From contig CAZJYZ010000002.1 of assembly GCA_964550345.1 (NCBI GenBank), forward strand, positions 62,001-126,000: a stretch of DNA of 64,000 nt. Direction: 5' to 3'. Both the position numbers and the translations under genes were made by a program. The first letter of the stretch is position 1. Each line of letters begins with the position of its first letter. Positions 16,953 through 25,534 of the stretch are shown here, one piece after another. The DNA comes from JAAEUB01 sp964550345. GTDB taxonomy: Bacteria > Pseudomonadota > Alphaproteobacteria > Rhodobacterales > Rhodobacteraceae. Below the pieces are notes generated by a model. The model searched no databases, was not told the origin of the DNA, and saw nothing but the letters and a program-made list of their open reading frames with translations.

Positions 16953-17438
16953 TTACCCGGTGGAATTTGGCATATCAATCGTCTTGATCCACGGCTTGAT
17001 ATCCACAAGCGGAGTGCCGTCAAAACAATCAATCGCGTCAATTCCAACAACACCTTTATCCGGATCCAGAGAAGTGACCTGTACCGTGGACATGGCAATC
17101 GAGTTTGGCCGCACGGGTGAACGCAGCGCAAAAGTACCGCGTGATCCGTCCGTATGGCGGGGGTTTTGCACAATAAGGTCGCGCCGGGCTTCGTTCATCC
17201 AGTAAAGCAGGATGATATGCTGACCGACGCTCAGCCCGGCCAGACCGGGCGCATAGGCTGGCTCAAGCTCAATGCGTGCAGCTTCGCCAGTTTCACGCGC
17301 CCCGGAGATATTGCGCGGGGCGGTGCCTTTTTTCCACGGTGAACGGATACGACCGATGAAAGCCACGCGCGGCCCTTCAGCCACCTCGGCCGGGTCAAAG
17401 GGAAGCTGAATTTCGCCGTCTCTTATGTCAAAACTCAT
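16953..17438 (-). CDS. trmO: TrmO/TsaA-family tRNA methyltransferase
   Basis: The 161-residue protein matches the TsaA/YaeB fold, which N6-methylates t6A37 in tRNA. Recognisable segments are FIGRIRSPWKKGTAPRN, LSVGQHIILLYWMNEARR, and RSPVRPNSIAMSTVQVTSLD, the last being the family signature. The C-terminus is short compared with E. coli TrmO, which has an extra domain; short forms are common in alphaproteobacteria. It sits between smpB and dapA. Confidence 0.88.
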   Translation of the reverse strand: MSFDIRDGEIQLPFDPAEVAEGPRVAFIGRIRSPWKKGTAPRNISGARETGEAARIELEPAYAPGLAGLSVGQHIILLYWMNEARRDLIVQNPRHTDGSRGTFALRSPVRPNSIAMSTVQVTSLDPDKGVVGIDAIDCFDGTPLVDIKPWIKTIDMPNSTG

Positions 17439-17459
17439 GTTGCTTCCCCGGCGATATGA

Positions 17460-18332
17460 CTAGTTCATCAGACCTGCATGCAGCATGGCCGCATCAATTG
17501 CATCCTTGGTTTCATCCAGCAGGCCGGTCAAAGGTGCGCGTACCTCGCCCGAGCAATGTCCAAGCTGCGAAAGCGCATATTTGGCCCCGACCAGACCCGG
17601 CTCGATAAAGATCGCTTCGTGCAGGGGCATCAGCTTGTCCTGGTATTCCAGCGCTTTGGCATAATCCCCAGCAAGGGTTGCCGCCTGAAACTCAGAACAT
17701 AGTTTTGGGGCGACATTGGCGGTGACTGAGATACAGCCAACCCCACCATGGGCATTGAAGCCCAGCGCACTGGCGTCTTCACCGGAAAGCTGGATGAAGT
17801 CAGCACCACAGGTAGCCCTCTGTTGCGAGACGCGCGTGACGTCCCCGGTTGCGTCTTTCACACCAACGATGTTGTCCAGCTTGGCCAGTTCGCCCATGGT
17901 TGCGGGTGTCATATCGACAATCGAACGTCCGGGAATGTTATAGATGATGATTGGCAAGCCGAGTTCGTCCAGAGCGGAAAAATGCGCCAGCATGCCACGC
18001 TGGGTGGGCTTGTTGTAATAAGGTGTCACCACCAAAGCTGCCTTGGCACCAACTGCACGGGCATGGGCGACAAAGCGCATGGCTTCGACCGTGTTGTTTG
18101 ATCCCGCACCGGCAATGACCGGCACCCGCCCGGCAGCCTCTTTCACCACCACCTCAACAACCGCTTCGTGCTCCTGATGGGTCAAGGTCGGGCTTTCGCC
18201 CGTCGTGCCTACAGGTACCAATCCGGTCGATCCCTGGTCTATCTGCCAGTTCACGAGGTGTTTGAGCGCGTCAAAGTCCACCGAGCCGTCTTTGAACGGC
18301 GTGACCAGTGCAGGCATTGATCCACTAAACAT
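17460..18332 (-). CDS. dapA: DapA, 4-hydroxy-tetrahydrodipicolinate synthase
   Basis: DapA condenses pyruvate with aspartate semialdehyde in lysine and meso-diaminopimelate synthesis. The 290-residue protein has GTTGESPTL, the AGAGSNNT segment, YYNKPTQRGM, the YNIPGRS stretch and the Schiff-base lysine in VGVKDATGD. The ATG at 18332 is preceded by AAGGAG and gives the normal length; a longer open frame reaching 18779 is not coding upstream of this. Confidence 0.96.
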   Translation of the reverse strand: MFSGSMPALVTPFKDGSVDFDALKHLVNWQIDQGSTGLVPVGTTGESPTLTHQEHEAVVEVVVKEAAGRVPVIAGAGSNNTVEAMRFVAHARAVGAKAALVVTPYYNKPTQRGMLAHFSALDELGLPIIIYNIPGRSIVDMTPATMGELAKLDNIVGVKDATGDVTRVSQQRATCGADFIQLSGEDASALGFNAHGGVGCISVTANVAPKLCSEFQAATLAGDYAKALEYQDKLMPLHEAIFIEPGLVGAKYALSQLGHCSGEVRAPLTGLLDETKDAIDAAMLHAGLMN

Positions 18333-18462
18333 GTTGCGCTCCTTTTTTGAGTTGTGGGTGGGATGAGTCGCACCCTTGCAGTCGCGGCGGAAACTAGCTG
18401 CCAATCCACGAAATGCCAAGAATGTGTTTTGCCTCACCCCATGTCCGGGGTAGTTTAGGGCC

Positions 18463-20427
18463 ATGTTTAGATATTTCATTTGTATATTCAGCGTCTTTTC
18501 ATTCGTTATCCTGCCCGCTGCAATCACCCCATCAGTTCTAAGGGCGCAATCAGCATCGGAAATTTCAGCCATTTCCTCAGGGCTCGAGCTGATGCGGGCA
18601 GACGATTGGGAGGGCGCGCTTGAGGCGGCAGGCCCTTCTGAATCAGTTGCGCGCGACATTATCGAATGGCACCGGCTCAGGGCATCTAAGGGGACTTTTC
18701 CCGAGGTGATGGCATTTCTCGAGCGTAACGGGCATTGGCCCGGGCTGAAACTTCTGCGCAAGCGTTCGGAATTATCCATTCAACCGGAAACAAACCCGGA
18801 TCATGTGCGCACCTATTTTGCCATTCAACCACCCCAAACCGGGCACGGGGCGTTTCATCTGGCACAGGCCCACCTAGTGCAGGGAGCTAAGGATCAGGCG
18901 GATGCTCAGGCAATTCTGGCCTGGTTTTCCCTGCCAATGAGCGCCAGCGAAGAGGCTTTGATGCTAGAAAGTTTCGGGGAGGTGCTGAAGCCATATCATT
19001 GGGCGCGGTTAGATATGCTGCTGTGGCGCGGTCAGACCAATGGCGCCAAGCGCATGATGGCGCGGGTGGATGCGGACCACCAGAAATTGGCGCTGGCGCG
19101 TATCGGGCTGCGCGACAAGGTTAATGGCGTGAATGCCCTTATCAATGCTGTTCCTCAGGCATTGCAGGATGACCCCGGGCTTGCCTATGAACGTTTTCTG
19201 TGGCGCGCCAGCAAAGGGCGTAATCAGGATGCTGCCGATCTGGCGCTGGCGCGCAGCATCTCGGCCGACAGTCTGGGCGAACCTGCACGCTGGGGTTCCT
19301 GGCGGCGGGTTCTGGTACGCTGGTCGATGCGAAACGGTAAGTCCCGTCAGGCCTACCGCCTAGCTGCCAATCACCACATTGCAGATGGCCGTGACCGCAA
19401 TGATCTGGAATGGCTTGCCGGATATATCGCCCTGCGCAAGCTCGACGATCCCGCCACCGCGCTTAAGCATTTTCAGGCCTTTCGCGAAGGGGTGGATACG
19501 CCAATCAGTCTTGGTCGTGCCGGATATTGGCTGGGGCGGACATACGAAGCCCTTGGCCGCGATGAGGATGCTCAGGCCGCCTATACTTTCGGCGCTGAGC
19601 ATCAGACCTCATTTTATGGTCAGCTTGCGGCTGAAAAGGCCGGTGTCGCCATGACAACCAAACTGACCGGTGCCGAGCAGTTTTCAGGTTGGGAGAGTAC
19701 AGCCTTCTGGAACGACACAAACATGCAGGCTGGTCGTTTGTTACAGGCGGCGGGTGAACGCTATCTGGCCCTGCGCTTTACCCAACACCTGTCTGAAAGC
19801 CTGAGCCGGACAGAGGTGGGGCAAATGACAGCATGGGCTGAAAGTGTAGATGCGCCATATCTTCAGGTAAAACTGGCCAAATATGTTCTGAAACGCGGCT
19901 TGCTGTTTGAGCGGCCCTATTTTGCCCTGACGGCACTGGGTGCCCCGCGCGAAACGGTGCCACCTGAATTTGCCCTGTCGATCGCAAGGCGTGAAAGTGA
20001 GTTTAACCCGATTGTACAATCCGGTGTTGGTGCCAGTGGCATGATGCAGCTGATGCCGAACACGGCACGCGACATGGCCCGTGAATTGGAGGTGGAATAT
20101 TCCGCCTCCAGACTACTTTCGGACCCTGAATATAACATTCGGTTGGGTAAAGAATATCTAGCCTATCTCTTTGGGGAGTTTGGGGAAAACCCGGTTCTGA
20201 TATCGGTGGCATATAATGCCGGGCCGGGGCGGGCGCGCAGCTGGACCAGCCGTCTGGGTCACCCAGGTTCGCGCAATGTCGATGTCATCGACTGGATCGA
20301 ACATATCCCCTTTGATGAAACCCGTAACTACGTGATGCGGGTCACGGAAGGGTTGGCGATCTACCGGGCGCGATTGTCAGGGCAGACGTCGCAATTTCGT
20401 CTGATGGAAGAGCTGAAACAACGCTAG
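18463..20427 (+). CDS. slt: soluble lytic murein transglycosylase
   Basis: The 654-residue periplasmic enzyme cleaves peptidoglycan between N-acetylmuramic acid and N-acetylglucosamine. It has a signal peptide (hydrophobic segment about 4-22, cut after VLRAQS), a long alpha-helical superhelix like Slt70, and a C-terminal SLT domain. The catalytic glutamate lies in IARRESEFNP (about 509), followed by GASGMMQLMPNTA and VAYNAGPGR. It diverges from dapA across 130 bp, which must hold both promoters. Confidence 0.95.
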   Translation: MFRYFICIFSVFSFVILPAAITPSVLRAQSASEISAISSGLELMRADDWEGALEAAGPSESVARDIIEWHRLRASKGTFPEVMAFLERNGHWPGLKLLRKRSELSIQPETNPDHVRTYFAIQPPQTGHGAFHLAQAHLVQGAKDQADAQAILAWFSLPMSASEEALMLESFGEVLKPYHWARLDMLLWRGQTNGAKRMMARVDADHQKLALARIGLRDKVNGVNALINAVPQALQDDPGLAYERFLWRASKGRNQDAADLALARSISADSLGEPARWGSWRRVLVRWSMRNGKSRQAYRLAANHHIADGRDRNDLEWLAGYIALRKLDDPATALKHFQAFREGVDTPISLGRAGYWLGRTYEALGRDEDAQAAYTFGAEHQTSFYGQLAAEKAGVAMTTKLTGAEQFSGWESTAFWNDTNMQAGRLLQAAGERYLALRFTQHLSESLSRTEVGQMTAWAESVDAPYLQVKLAKYVLKRGLLFERPYFALTALGAPRETVPPEFALSIARRESEFNPIVQSGVGASGMMQLMPNTARDMARELEVEYSASRLLSDPEYNIRLGKEYLAYLFGEFGENPVLISVAYNAGPGRARSWTSRLGHPGSRNVDVIDWIEHIPFDETRNYVMRVTEGLAIYRARLSGQTSQFRLMEELKQR

Positions 20428-20437
20428 ACCGAACATG

Positions 20438-21325
20438 CTAAACATTGCCTATCGGAGCAGCCTTCACCTTGCTTGCACGCCATAAGGTGAACAATCCCGC
20501 CAAGACAATGACGCCAGCACCGATTACAACATTCAGCCTGAGGGCCTCGCCGAAAATGCTGACACCAAGGACTGAGACAAAAACCAGTTGCAGATAGGCG
20601 AATGGCTGGACCACGCTGGCCTCGGCAAGCTCATAGCATTTGATCAGTAACCAATGGCCAAGGGCACCGCTGACGCAAAGCGCCAGCATCCAGAAGGAAT
20701 CAGGGCCTGTCATGGGTTCCCAAAACCAGATGCCGACGACAGACATGAAGACCGCACCGCTTGTTCCCGTCCAGAAAAAGCTGGTTGCCGTGCTGTCTTT
20801 GCGCGCCGCATAGCGTGTCAACAACCCATACAGGGCAAAAAGGAACGCAGCCCCCAATGCGATCAAAGCGGTTGGTGAAAACACCCTGAAGCCCGGTTGT
20901 AGGATGATAAGAATACCTATGAACCCAACTGCGATGGCCCCCCAGCGCCTCCAGCCGACCTTTTCCCCCAGAATGGGGCCCGATAAGGCTGCAATCATCA
21001 ACGGGTAGGAGGCAAAAACCGCGTGCGTTTCGATTAACCCAAGGATTACGAATGCTGCAACCGTTACGCAGATTTCGATTGCCAGCAAGAACCCGCGGGC
21101 CAGTTGCAAAATGGGCTGAGTTGTGCGGGCAACCGTACGAATGCCCCCCGGTTTGCGTGCGGCAATGACAAGAACAAAACCCGCGAAAAACCAGTAACGG
21201 ATCATCACCACCATATAGATATTGTAAGCCCCGGCCAGATGACGCGAAACTCCGTCCTGAATAGCAAAAACCATAGTTGTTGCGACCATAAGCCAGATGC
21301 CCGCGCGCGTGTTTCCTGCATTCAT
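20438..21325 (-). CDS. EamA/DMT-family transporter
   Basis: The 295-residue protein has ten hydrophobic segments in two repeats of the EamA (drug/metabolite transporter) type. The first repeat starts at about residue 8 and the second near 150, and a basic Arg/Lys-rich tail follows. The conserved segments HAVFASYPLMIAALSGPILGEKVG and FAYLQLVFVSVLGVSIFGE are typical of the RhaT/YdcZ-like group. The substrate is unknown. Its start overlaps the mnmD stop by 4 nt, so the two are one transcript. Confidence 0.9.
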   Translation of the reverse strand: MNAGNTRAGIWLMVATTMVFAIQDGVSRHLAGAYNIYMVVMIRYWFFAGFVLVIAARKPGGIRTVARTTQPILQLARGFLLAIEICVTVAAFVILGLIETHAVFASYPLMIAALSGPILGEKVGWRRWGAIAVGFIGILIILQPGFRVFSPTALIALGAAFLFALYGLLTRYAARKDSTATSFFWTGTSGAVFMSVVGIWFWEPMTGPDSFWMLALCVSGALGHWLLIKCYELAEASVVQPFAYLQLVFVSVLGVSIFGEALRLNVVIGAGVIVLAGLFTLWRASKVKAAPIGNV

Positions 21326-21999
21326 GGCTGCACCCCACCGAGTGTTCCGACCGACATATGCCGTTTGCGCCCAAATCCGGGGCGACGTGTAACCGTGAAC
21401 CCGGCATCTTCAAGCGCCCGGCGTACATGACCTGCGGCGGTATAGGTGGCAAAGGTTCCACCCTCGGCCGTGTGGTCGCCAACTGCCGCCATCAGGTCAG
21501 GTTCCCACATTTCCGGGTTTTTTGCCGGCGAAAACCCGTCAAGAAACCACGCATCTGCTTGCCCTTCCCAATTGGCAAGTTCGGTTCGGGCATCACCGGT
21601 GATGACTTCAACATCCAGCCCCGCCACCTGAAAGCGCCGTTTTCCTTGCGCCCATGCCACCTGAAATGGCCGGGCCAGATCGGCAAGCTCAGGGAAGGCG
21701 GCCAACGCTGCGGCGATGTCGTCAGCCTGCATGGGAAAAGCCTCGAACGATGTGAACCTGACCAGCCCGTGCCCTTCCCACGCAGCCGCGAGTGCCAGCA
21801 TGTTCAGACCGGTGCCAAAGCCAAGTTCTGCGACCTGAAATCCTTCGTGCAGTCGTGCAGGCAGATCATTGCCCGCCAAAAAGGTGTGCCGGGTCTCGGC
21901 CAGACCGTTTTCAAGGGAAAAATACGGATCATCAAAGCGTTGCGACACGGGGATGACCCCATCGCGCCACGTAATAGATGCCATCTGGTCGTTGGTCAT
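21322..21999 (-). CDS. mnmD: MnmD, tRNA mnm5s2U34 methyltransferase domain protein
   Basis: This 225-residue protein equals the N-terminal methyltransferase half of E. coli MnmC, which methylates 5-aminomethyl-2-thiouridine at tRNA wobble position 34. It shows PVSQRFDDPYFSLENGLAETRHTFL, the SAM motif ELGFGTGLNML, DAWFLDGFSPAKNPEMW, and FATYTAAGHVRRAL. The oxidase half is absent from this protein; a candidate lies divergently at 22053. The start could also be the ATG five codons later. Confidence 0.92.
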   Translation of the reverse strand: MTNDQMASITWRDGVIPVSQRFDDPYFSLENGLAETRHTFLAGNDLPARLHEGFQVAELGFGTGLNMLALAAAWEGHGLVRFTSFEAFPMQADDIAAALAAFPELADLARPFQVAWAQGKRRFQVAGLDVEVITGDARTELANWEGQADAWFLDGFSPAKNPEMWEPDLMAAVGDHTAEGGTFATYTAAGHVRRALEDAGFTVTRRPGFGRKRHMSVGTLGGVQP

Positions 22000-22052
22000 T
22001 CATTAGCCTAAGAAAGGTGTGCTCGTGTGGACAATGGGGAAAGGGCACCACT

Positions 22053-23093
22053 TTGGCAATCACCGATGTAACCGTTTATGGTGCTGGTATCTTTGGCCTG
22101 TCCGTTGCCTGGGCCTGCCTTATACGTGGTGCGAACGTGGTGCTGGTTGACCCATATGGGCCGGGTAGTGGTGCCAGTGGCGGGCTGGTCGGCGCATTGG
22201 CCCCGCATACGCCAGAACGCTGGGACGAAAAGAAACAGTTTCAGTTCGAAAGCCTGATCCTGGCGCGAGATTTCTGGGCTGAGGTTGAAGCCGCATCCGG
22301 CCTTACCTCTGGCTATACGCGTAGCGGCCGCGTGCAGCCCTTGGCAGATGATCGCGCGGTGGCTTTTGCCCGCGAGCGCGTGATAGCGGCGCAAGAGTTA
22401 TGGCAGGGCAAGGCTGATTGGCGGGTTGTGAATGAAAACCCCAACCCTGGCTGGGCACCTGTGAGCCCGTCGGGGTTTTGGGTGCATGATACGCTTAGCG
22501 CACAACTGGTGCCACGATTAGCCGGACTGGCGCTGGCTGGCGCCTTTGAGGCACGCGGTGGGCAGATAAAACGTGAAGCGAAGGAAAAGGGCGCGGTGAT
22601 ATGGGCCACCGGTGTTGCCGGGCTTCTTGATTTGTCTGAGACGCTTGGCAAAGAGGTCGGAAATGCCGTGAAAGGCCAGTCAGCAACCATTGCCTGTGAC
22701 GCACGCGGTATGCCGCAAATCTTTGCCGAAGGCGTACATATATTGGCGCAAGCCAACGGTAATGTTGCAATCGGGTCAACCAGTGAACGGTTTTTTGATG
22801 CGCCTGACACAACCGATGCACAACTGGATGCAGTGCTTGAGCGAGCCTTTGCTATCTGTCCGGCCCTAAAGGGCCTGAAAATACTGGAACGTTGGGCTGG
22901 TCTGCGTCCGCGTGCTATGTCACGCGCACCCATGCTGGGGCCGTGGCCCGGGCGTGATGGGCACTTCGTTGCTAATGGCGGCTTTAAAATAGGGTTTGGC
23001 ATGGCGCCTAAAGTGGCCGAGGTAATGGCCGATTTGGTATTGGAGAGCTGCGACAATATCCCCGAAGGCTTCCGGGTCGAGGATAGTCTGTAG
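22053..23093 (+). CDS. FAD-dependent oxidoreductase of the DAO family, possible MnmC oxidase half
   Basis: The protein of about 346 residues opens with an FAD-binding motif (VYGAGIFGLSVAWACL), then GGLVGALAPHTPERW, and closes with GLRPRAMSRAPMLGP and the GGFKIGFGMAP segment of D-amino-acid-oxidase-type proteins. This matches the C-terminal oxidoreductase domain of MnmC, which removes the carboxymethyl group of cmnm5s2U. It sits divergently beside mnmD, 53 nt apart. I choose the TTG at 22053 because the FAD motif starts a few residues later and GGGGAAAGGG lies upstream; the frame is open back to 21978. A glycine or D-amino-acid oxidase is the alternative. Confidence 0.8.
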   Translation: MAITDVTVYGAGIFGLSVAWACLIRGANVVLVDPYGPGSGASGGLVGALAPHTPERWDEKKQFQFESLILARDFWAEVEAASGLTSGYTRSGRVQPLADDRAVAFARERVIAAQELWQGKADWRVVNENPNPGWAPVSPSGFWVHDTLSAQLVPRLAGLALAGAFEARGGQIKREAKEKGAVIWATGVAGLLDLSETLGKEVGNAVKGQSATIACDARGMPQIFAEGVHILAQANGNVAIGSTSERFFDAPDTTDAQLDAVLERAFAICPALKGLKILERWAGLRPRAMSRAPMLGPWPGRDGHFVANGGFKIGFGMAPKVAEVMADLVLESCDNIPEGFRVEDSL

Positions 23094-23097
23094 GCGA

Positions 23098-23898
23098 TCA
23101 GACTGACGCTTCTGCCTCCATACACAACCTGCCATCAGGTCCGCGCACCCACAGCTTTTCACCGTCCCGGCACAAAACTGCTTTTTCGTAATGAAAAACC
23201 GGAGCCGTTGCGCGGAAACGGAATGCTTTCAGCGGTCCAAGTTCCCGGGTTGCTTTCAGCATAAGGTATTGTGCCAACAGCGGCCCATGCACGACCAGCC
23301 CAGGGTAACCCTCTGCGTCACGGGCATAGGCTTCGTCATAATGGATGCGGTGGCCGTTCATGGTCAAAGCAGAATAGCGAAACAGTAAGGTTGTATCAAA
23401 ACCGAGCGTGTCAGAGCCCGTGGGAATTGTCTGCGCCTTGGGTGCAACGGGCTGGATGTCGCCGGGTTGTGGATCTTGCCGGAAAACCAGATCCTGCCAC
23501 TCACGCACAACAACCTGTCCTTGCTGAGAAACTTCATGGCGCAAAGTTACAAATGCCAGCGGCCCGGTTCGGCCAACCTTTTCCACTACTTTTTCAACCT
23601 TGGTAACCTTTTCGGCTTCAATACCGCTTCGTAAGGGCGCGAGAAACTCCAACCTCCCCCCGGCCCACATGCGCCGAGGCAGGCCAAGATCGGGGATCAG
23701 CCCGCCGCGTTTTGGATGCCCGTCGCGTCCCAAATTTTGCGCGGGCTCAACCTGCCAGAAATAGACCTGATGAAAAAACGGTGGCAGGGCATCTCTGTCG
23801 CCCGGAATATCGGGCAGCGCAAGTGCCGTGGCCAAGGCAGCCGCCCGTGCCGGATCCACCTGGTCTTTGAGTGTCTGAGTGTTGGTTTCAAGGTTCAT
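23098..23898 (-). CDS. MaoC/HTD2-type acyl-CoA dehydratase
   Basis: The 266-residue protein has a double hot-dog layout like the HTD2/mesaconyl-C4-CoA hydratase group: an N-terminal domain with PPFFHQVYFWQVEP and RRMWAGGRLEF, and a C-terminal domain with the MaoC hydratase motif (RYSALTMNGHRIHYDEAYARDAEGYPGLVVHGPLLAQYL). The catalytic Asp/His pair maps to the HRIHYD segment. It probably hydrates or dehydrates a short acyl-CoA; the pathway is not shown by neighbours. It is convergent with the FAD oxidoreductase. Confidence 0.85.
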   Translation of the reverse strand: MNLETNTQTLKDQVDPARAAALATALALPDIPGDRDALPPFFHQVYFWQVEPAQNLGRDGHPKRGGLIPDLGLPRRMWAGGRLEFLAPLRSGIEAEKVTKVEKVVEKVGRTGPLAFVTLRHEVSQQGQVVVREWQDLVFRQDPQPGDIQPVAPKAQTIPTGSDTLGFDTTLLFRYSALTMNGHRIHYDEAYARDAEGYPGLVVHGPLLAQYLMLKATRELGPLKAFRFRATAPVFHYEKAVLCRDGEKLWVRGPDGRLCMEAEASV

Positions 23899-24014
23899 AT
23901 GCTGACCTTAGAGCCGGGAGTGGCAGGGTCAAAGCATAACGTTGTCGACAACGGGTTTTGCTTGTGAAAAAGTAGCGCTTCAGCGGTTATTTTAACCAGT
24001 CAGAGGGCAGGGAT

Positions 24015-24419
24015 ATGAGGCCAACAGTTACGGCACTGGACCACATTGTTCTTACCACCCGCGACATAGACACTTGCATCAGCTTCTACGTGTCCGCGCT
24101 GGGCATGTCGGTGCGCTCGTTTGAGGCCTCAGATGGTACCACCCGCTATGCTATCTATTTCGGAAAGCAGAAGATCAATCTGCATCAGGCTGGCGCTGAA
24201 TTTCGCCCCCATGCAACCCACCCGATGTTCGGTGCGGCAGATCTATGCTTTCTATCTGATACGCCGTTAGAAGAATGGGTAATCCATCTGGCAAAAAACA
24301 AAGTTGAGGTCATGGATGGCCCGGTAGAGCGCAGCGGCGCCACTGGGCCGATAAATTCGCTTTATATCCGCGATCCGGATGGAAACCTGATCGAAATTTC
24401 CAATCAGATACCGGTTTAG
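24015..24419 (+). CDS. VOC-family (glyoxalase/dioxygenase fold) protein
   Basis: The 134-residue protein has the vicinal-oxygen-chelate layout: LDHIVLTTRDIDTCISFYVSALGM at the start, FGKQKINLHQ in the middle and SLYIRDPDGNLIEIS at the end. H14, H59 and E129 (approximate) are the likely metal ligands. The family includes glyoxalases, dioxygenases and resistance proteins, so the reaction cannot be named. Its end overlaps the cobO end by 4 nt on the opposite strand. Confidence 0.88.
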   Translation: MRPTVTALDHIVLTTRDIDTCISFYVSALGMSVRSFEASDGTTRYAIYFGKQKINLHQAGAEFRPHATHPMFGAADLCFLSDTPLEEWVIHLAKNKVEVMDGPVERSGATGPINSLYIRDPDGNLIEISNQIPV

Positions 24420-25024
24420 AACTCCACGCCGATCTGCGCTTTGATACCGGACCGGAAGGGGTGCTTTACCAGTTCCATTTCGGTCACAAGGTCAGCAGCC
24501 TCAATCAGGTCCGCATGGGCGTTGCGCCCGGTCAGAATGACATGGGTTGTCTCGGGTTTTTCATCAGTCAAAAATGCCACCACATCGGCAATGTCGATAT
24601 AGCCATAGCGCAGGGCGATATTGATTTCGTCGAGCAGCACCATGCGGTTGGCTTCATCGCGGATCAGTTCCTTTGACTTTTCCCATGCCGCCTGCGCCAT
24701 CTCGATGTCGCGCGCCTTATCCTGGGTTTCCCAGGTAAAGCCCTCGCCCATCGTGTGAAAGGCGCATAGGTCTGCAAAATGATCCCGGATCAGGTTGCGT
24801 TCGCCGCATTCCATGCCGCCTTTGATGAACTGTACCACGGCACTTTGCATGCCATGGGCGATGGCGCGGAAGATCATGCCAAACGCGGCCGAGCTTTTGC
24901 CTTTGCCCTTGCCTGTATGAACGATGATCAGCCCCTTTTCACCGGTCTTGGTGGCCATGATCTTGTCGCGTGCGGCTTTTTTCTTGGCCATCTTCATGGC
25001 GTGGCGGTCATTATCCTGATTCAT
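24416..25024 (-). CDS. cobO: CobO, corrinoid adenosyltransferase
   Basis: CobO transfers the 5'-deoxyadenosyl group from ATP to cob(I)yrinic acid a,c-diamide. The 202-residue protein has the P-loop HTGKGKGKSSAAFG, VVQFIKGGMECGE, VLLDEINIALRYGYID, and HVILTGRNAHADLIEAADLVTEM, all typical of the CobA/CobO family. I choose the ATG at 25024, preceded by AAGGAA; an upstream ATG at 25045 lacks this. It follows the GFA gene by 1 nt. Confidence 0.95.
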   Translation of the reverse strand: MNQDNDRHAMKMAKKKAARDKIMATKTGEKGLIIVHTGKGKGKSSAAFGMIFRAIAHGMQSAVVQFIKGGMECGERNLIRDHFADLCAFHTMGEGFTWETQDKARDIEMAQAAWEKSKELIRDEANRMVLLDEINIALRYGYIDIADVVAFLTDEKPETTHVILTGRNAHADLIEAADLVTEMELVKHPFRSGIKAQIGVEF

Positions 25025-25025
25025 G

Positions 25026-25418
25026 TCATTTCCTTGGAAGGTCATCGCATAAGGTTATCCATGGCACCATTTCATCGGAATGAACATGGATAGTCGGACG
25101 AAAGTGAGTCTGGTCGCTCAGAGTGGCGGCATAGAAGTGAATTTCGTTGGGGAACTTGTCAGAACGATAGGCCATCTGTGTGCCACAACTGGGACAAAAT
25201 GAGCGGGTGACACCGGGTGAAGAGGCATATTCCGTGGGCGGTATGTTGGTCCAGCGCCAATGCCCGTCAGCCACACCCAGAAAGCTGGTAAATGCCGCTG
25301 CGGTTGCCCGCCTGCAACTTTCACAATGGCAATGCGCCATGAAACGTTCATCACCAATGTAGGCGTAAGAGGTGGCACCACAAAGGCAGTGGCCTGTATG
25401 TTCAATCTGCTGCGCCAA
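25026..25418 (-). CDS. GFA-family (CENP-V/Gfa) zinc protein
   Basis: The 130-residue protein carries the GFA zinc-binding pattern: GHCLCGATSY, AHCHCESCRRATA and FCPSCGTQMAYRS. The family includes glutathione-dependent formaldehyde-activating enzyme, but most members have no proven activity, so no reaction is assigned. It is transcribed with cobO (1-nt gap). Confidence 0.88.
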   Translation of the reverse strand: MAQQIEHTGHCLCGATSYAYIGDERFMAHCHCESCRRATAAAFTSFLGVADGHWRWTNIPPTEYASSPGVTRSFCPSCGTQMAYRSDKFPNEIHFYAATLSDQTHFRPTIHVHSDEMVPWITLCDDLPRK

Positions 25419-25534
25419 CGCCCCCTCCCATTTTTGATGGTTACAATTTTGCGCGTACTATCATCTGAAAGCAAGAGGCGGACGCACCGCTTTGGTACGC
25501 CCGCCTCTCTTTTGTGTACGTGAAGGTTTAAGAC

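Noticed and set aside
18333..18779. N-terminal extension of dapA
   Set aside because: The DapA family starts at the ATG at 18332, with a good ribosome-binding site; the extension overlaps the slt signal peptide on the other strand.
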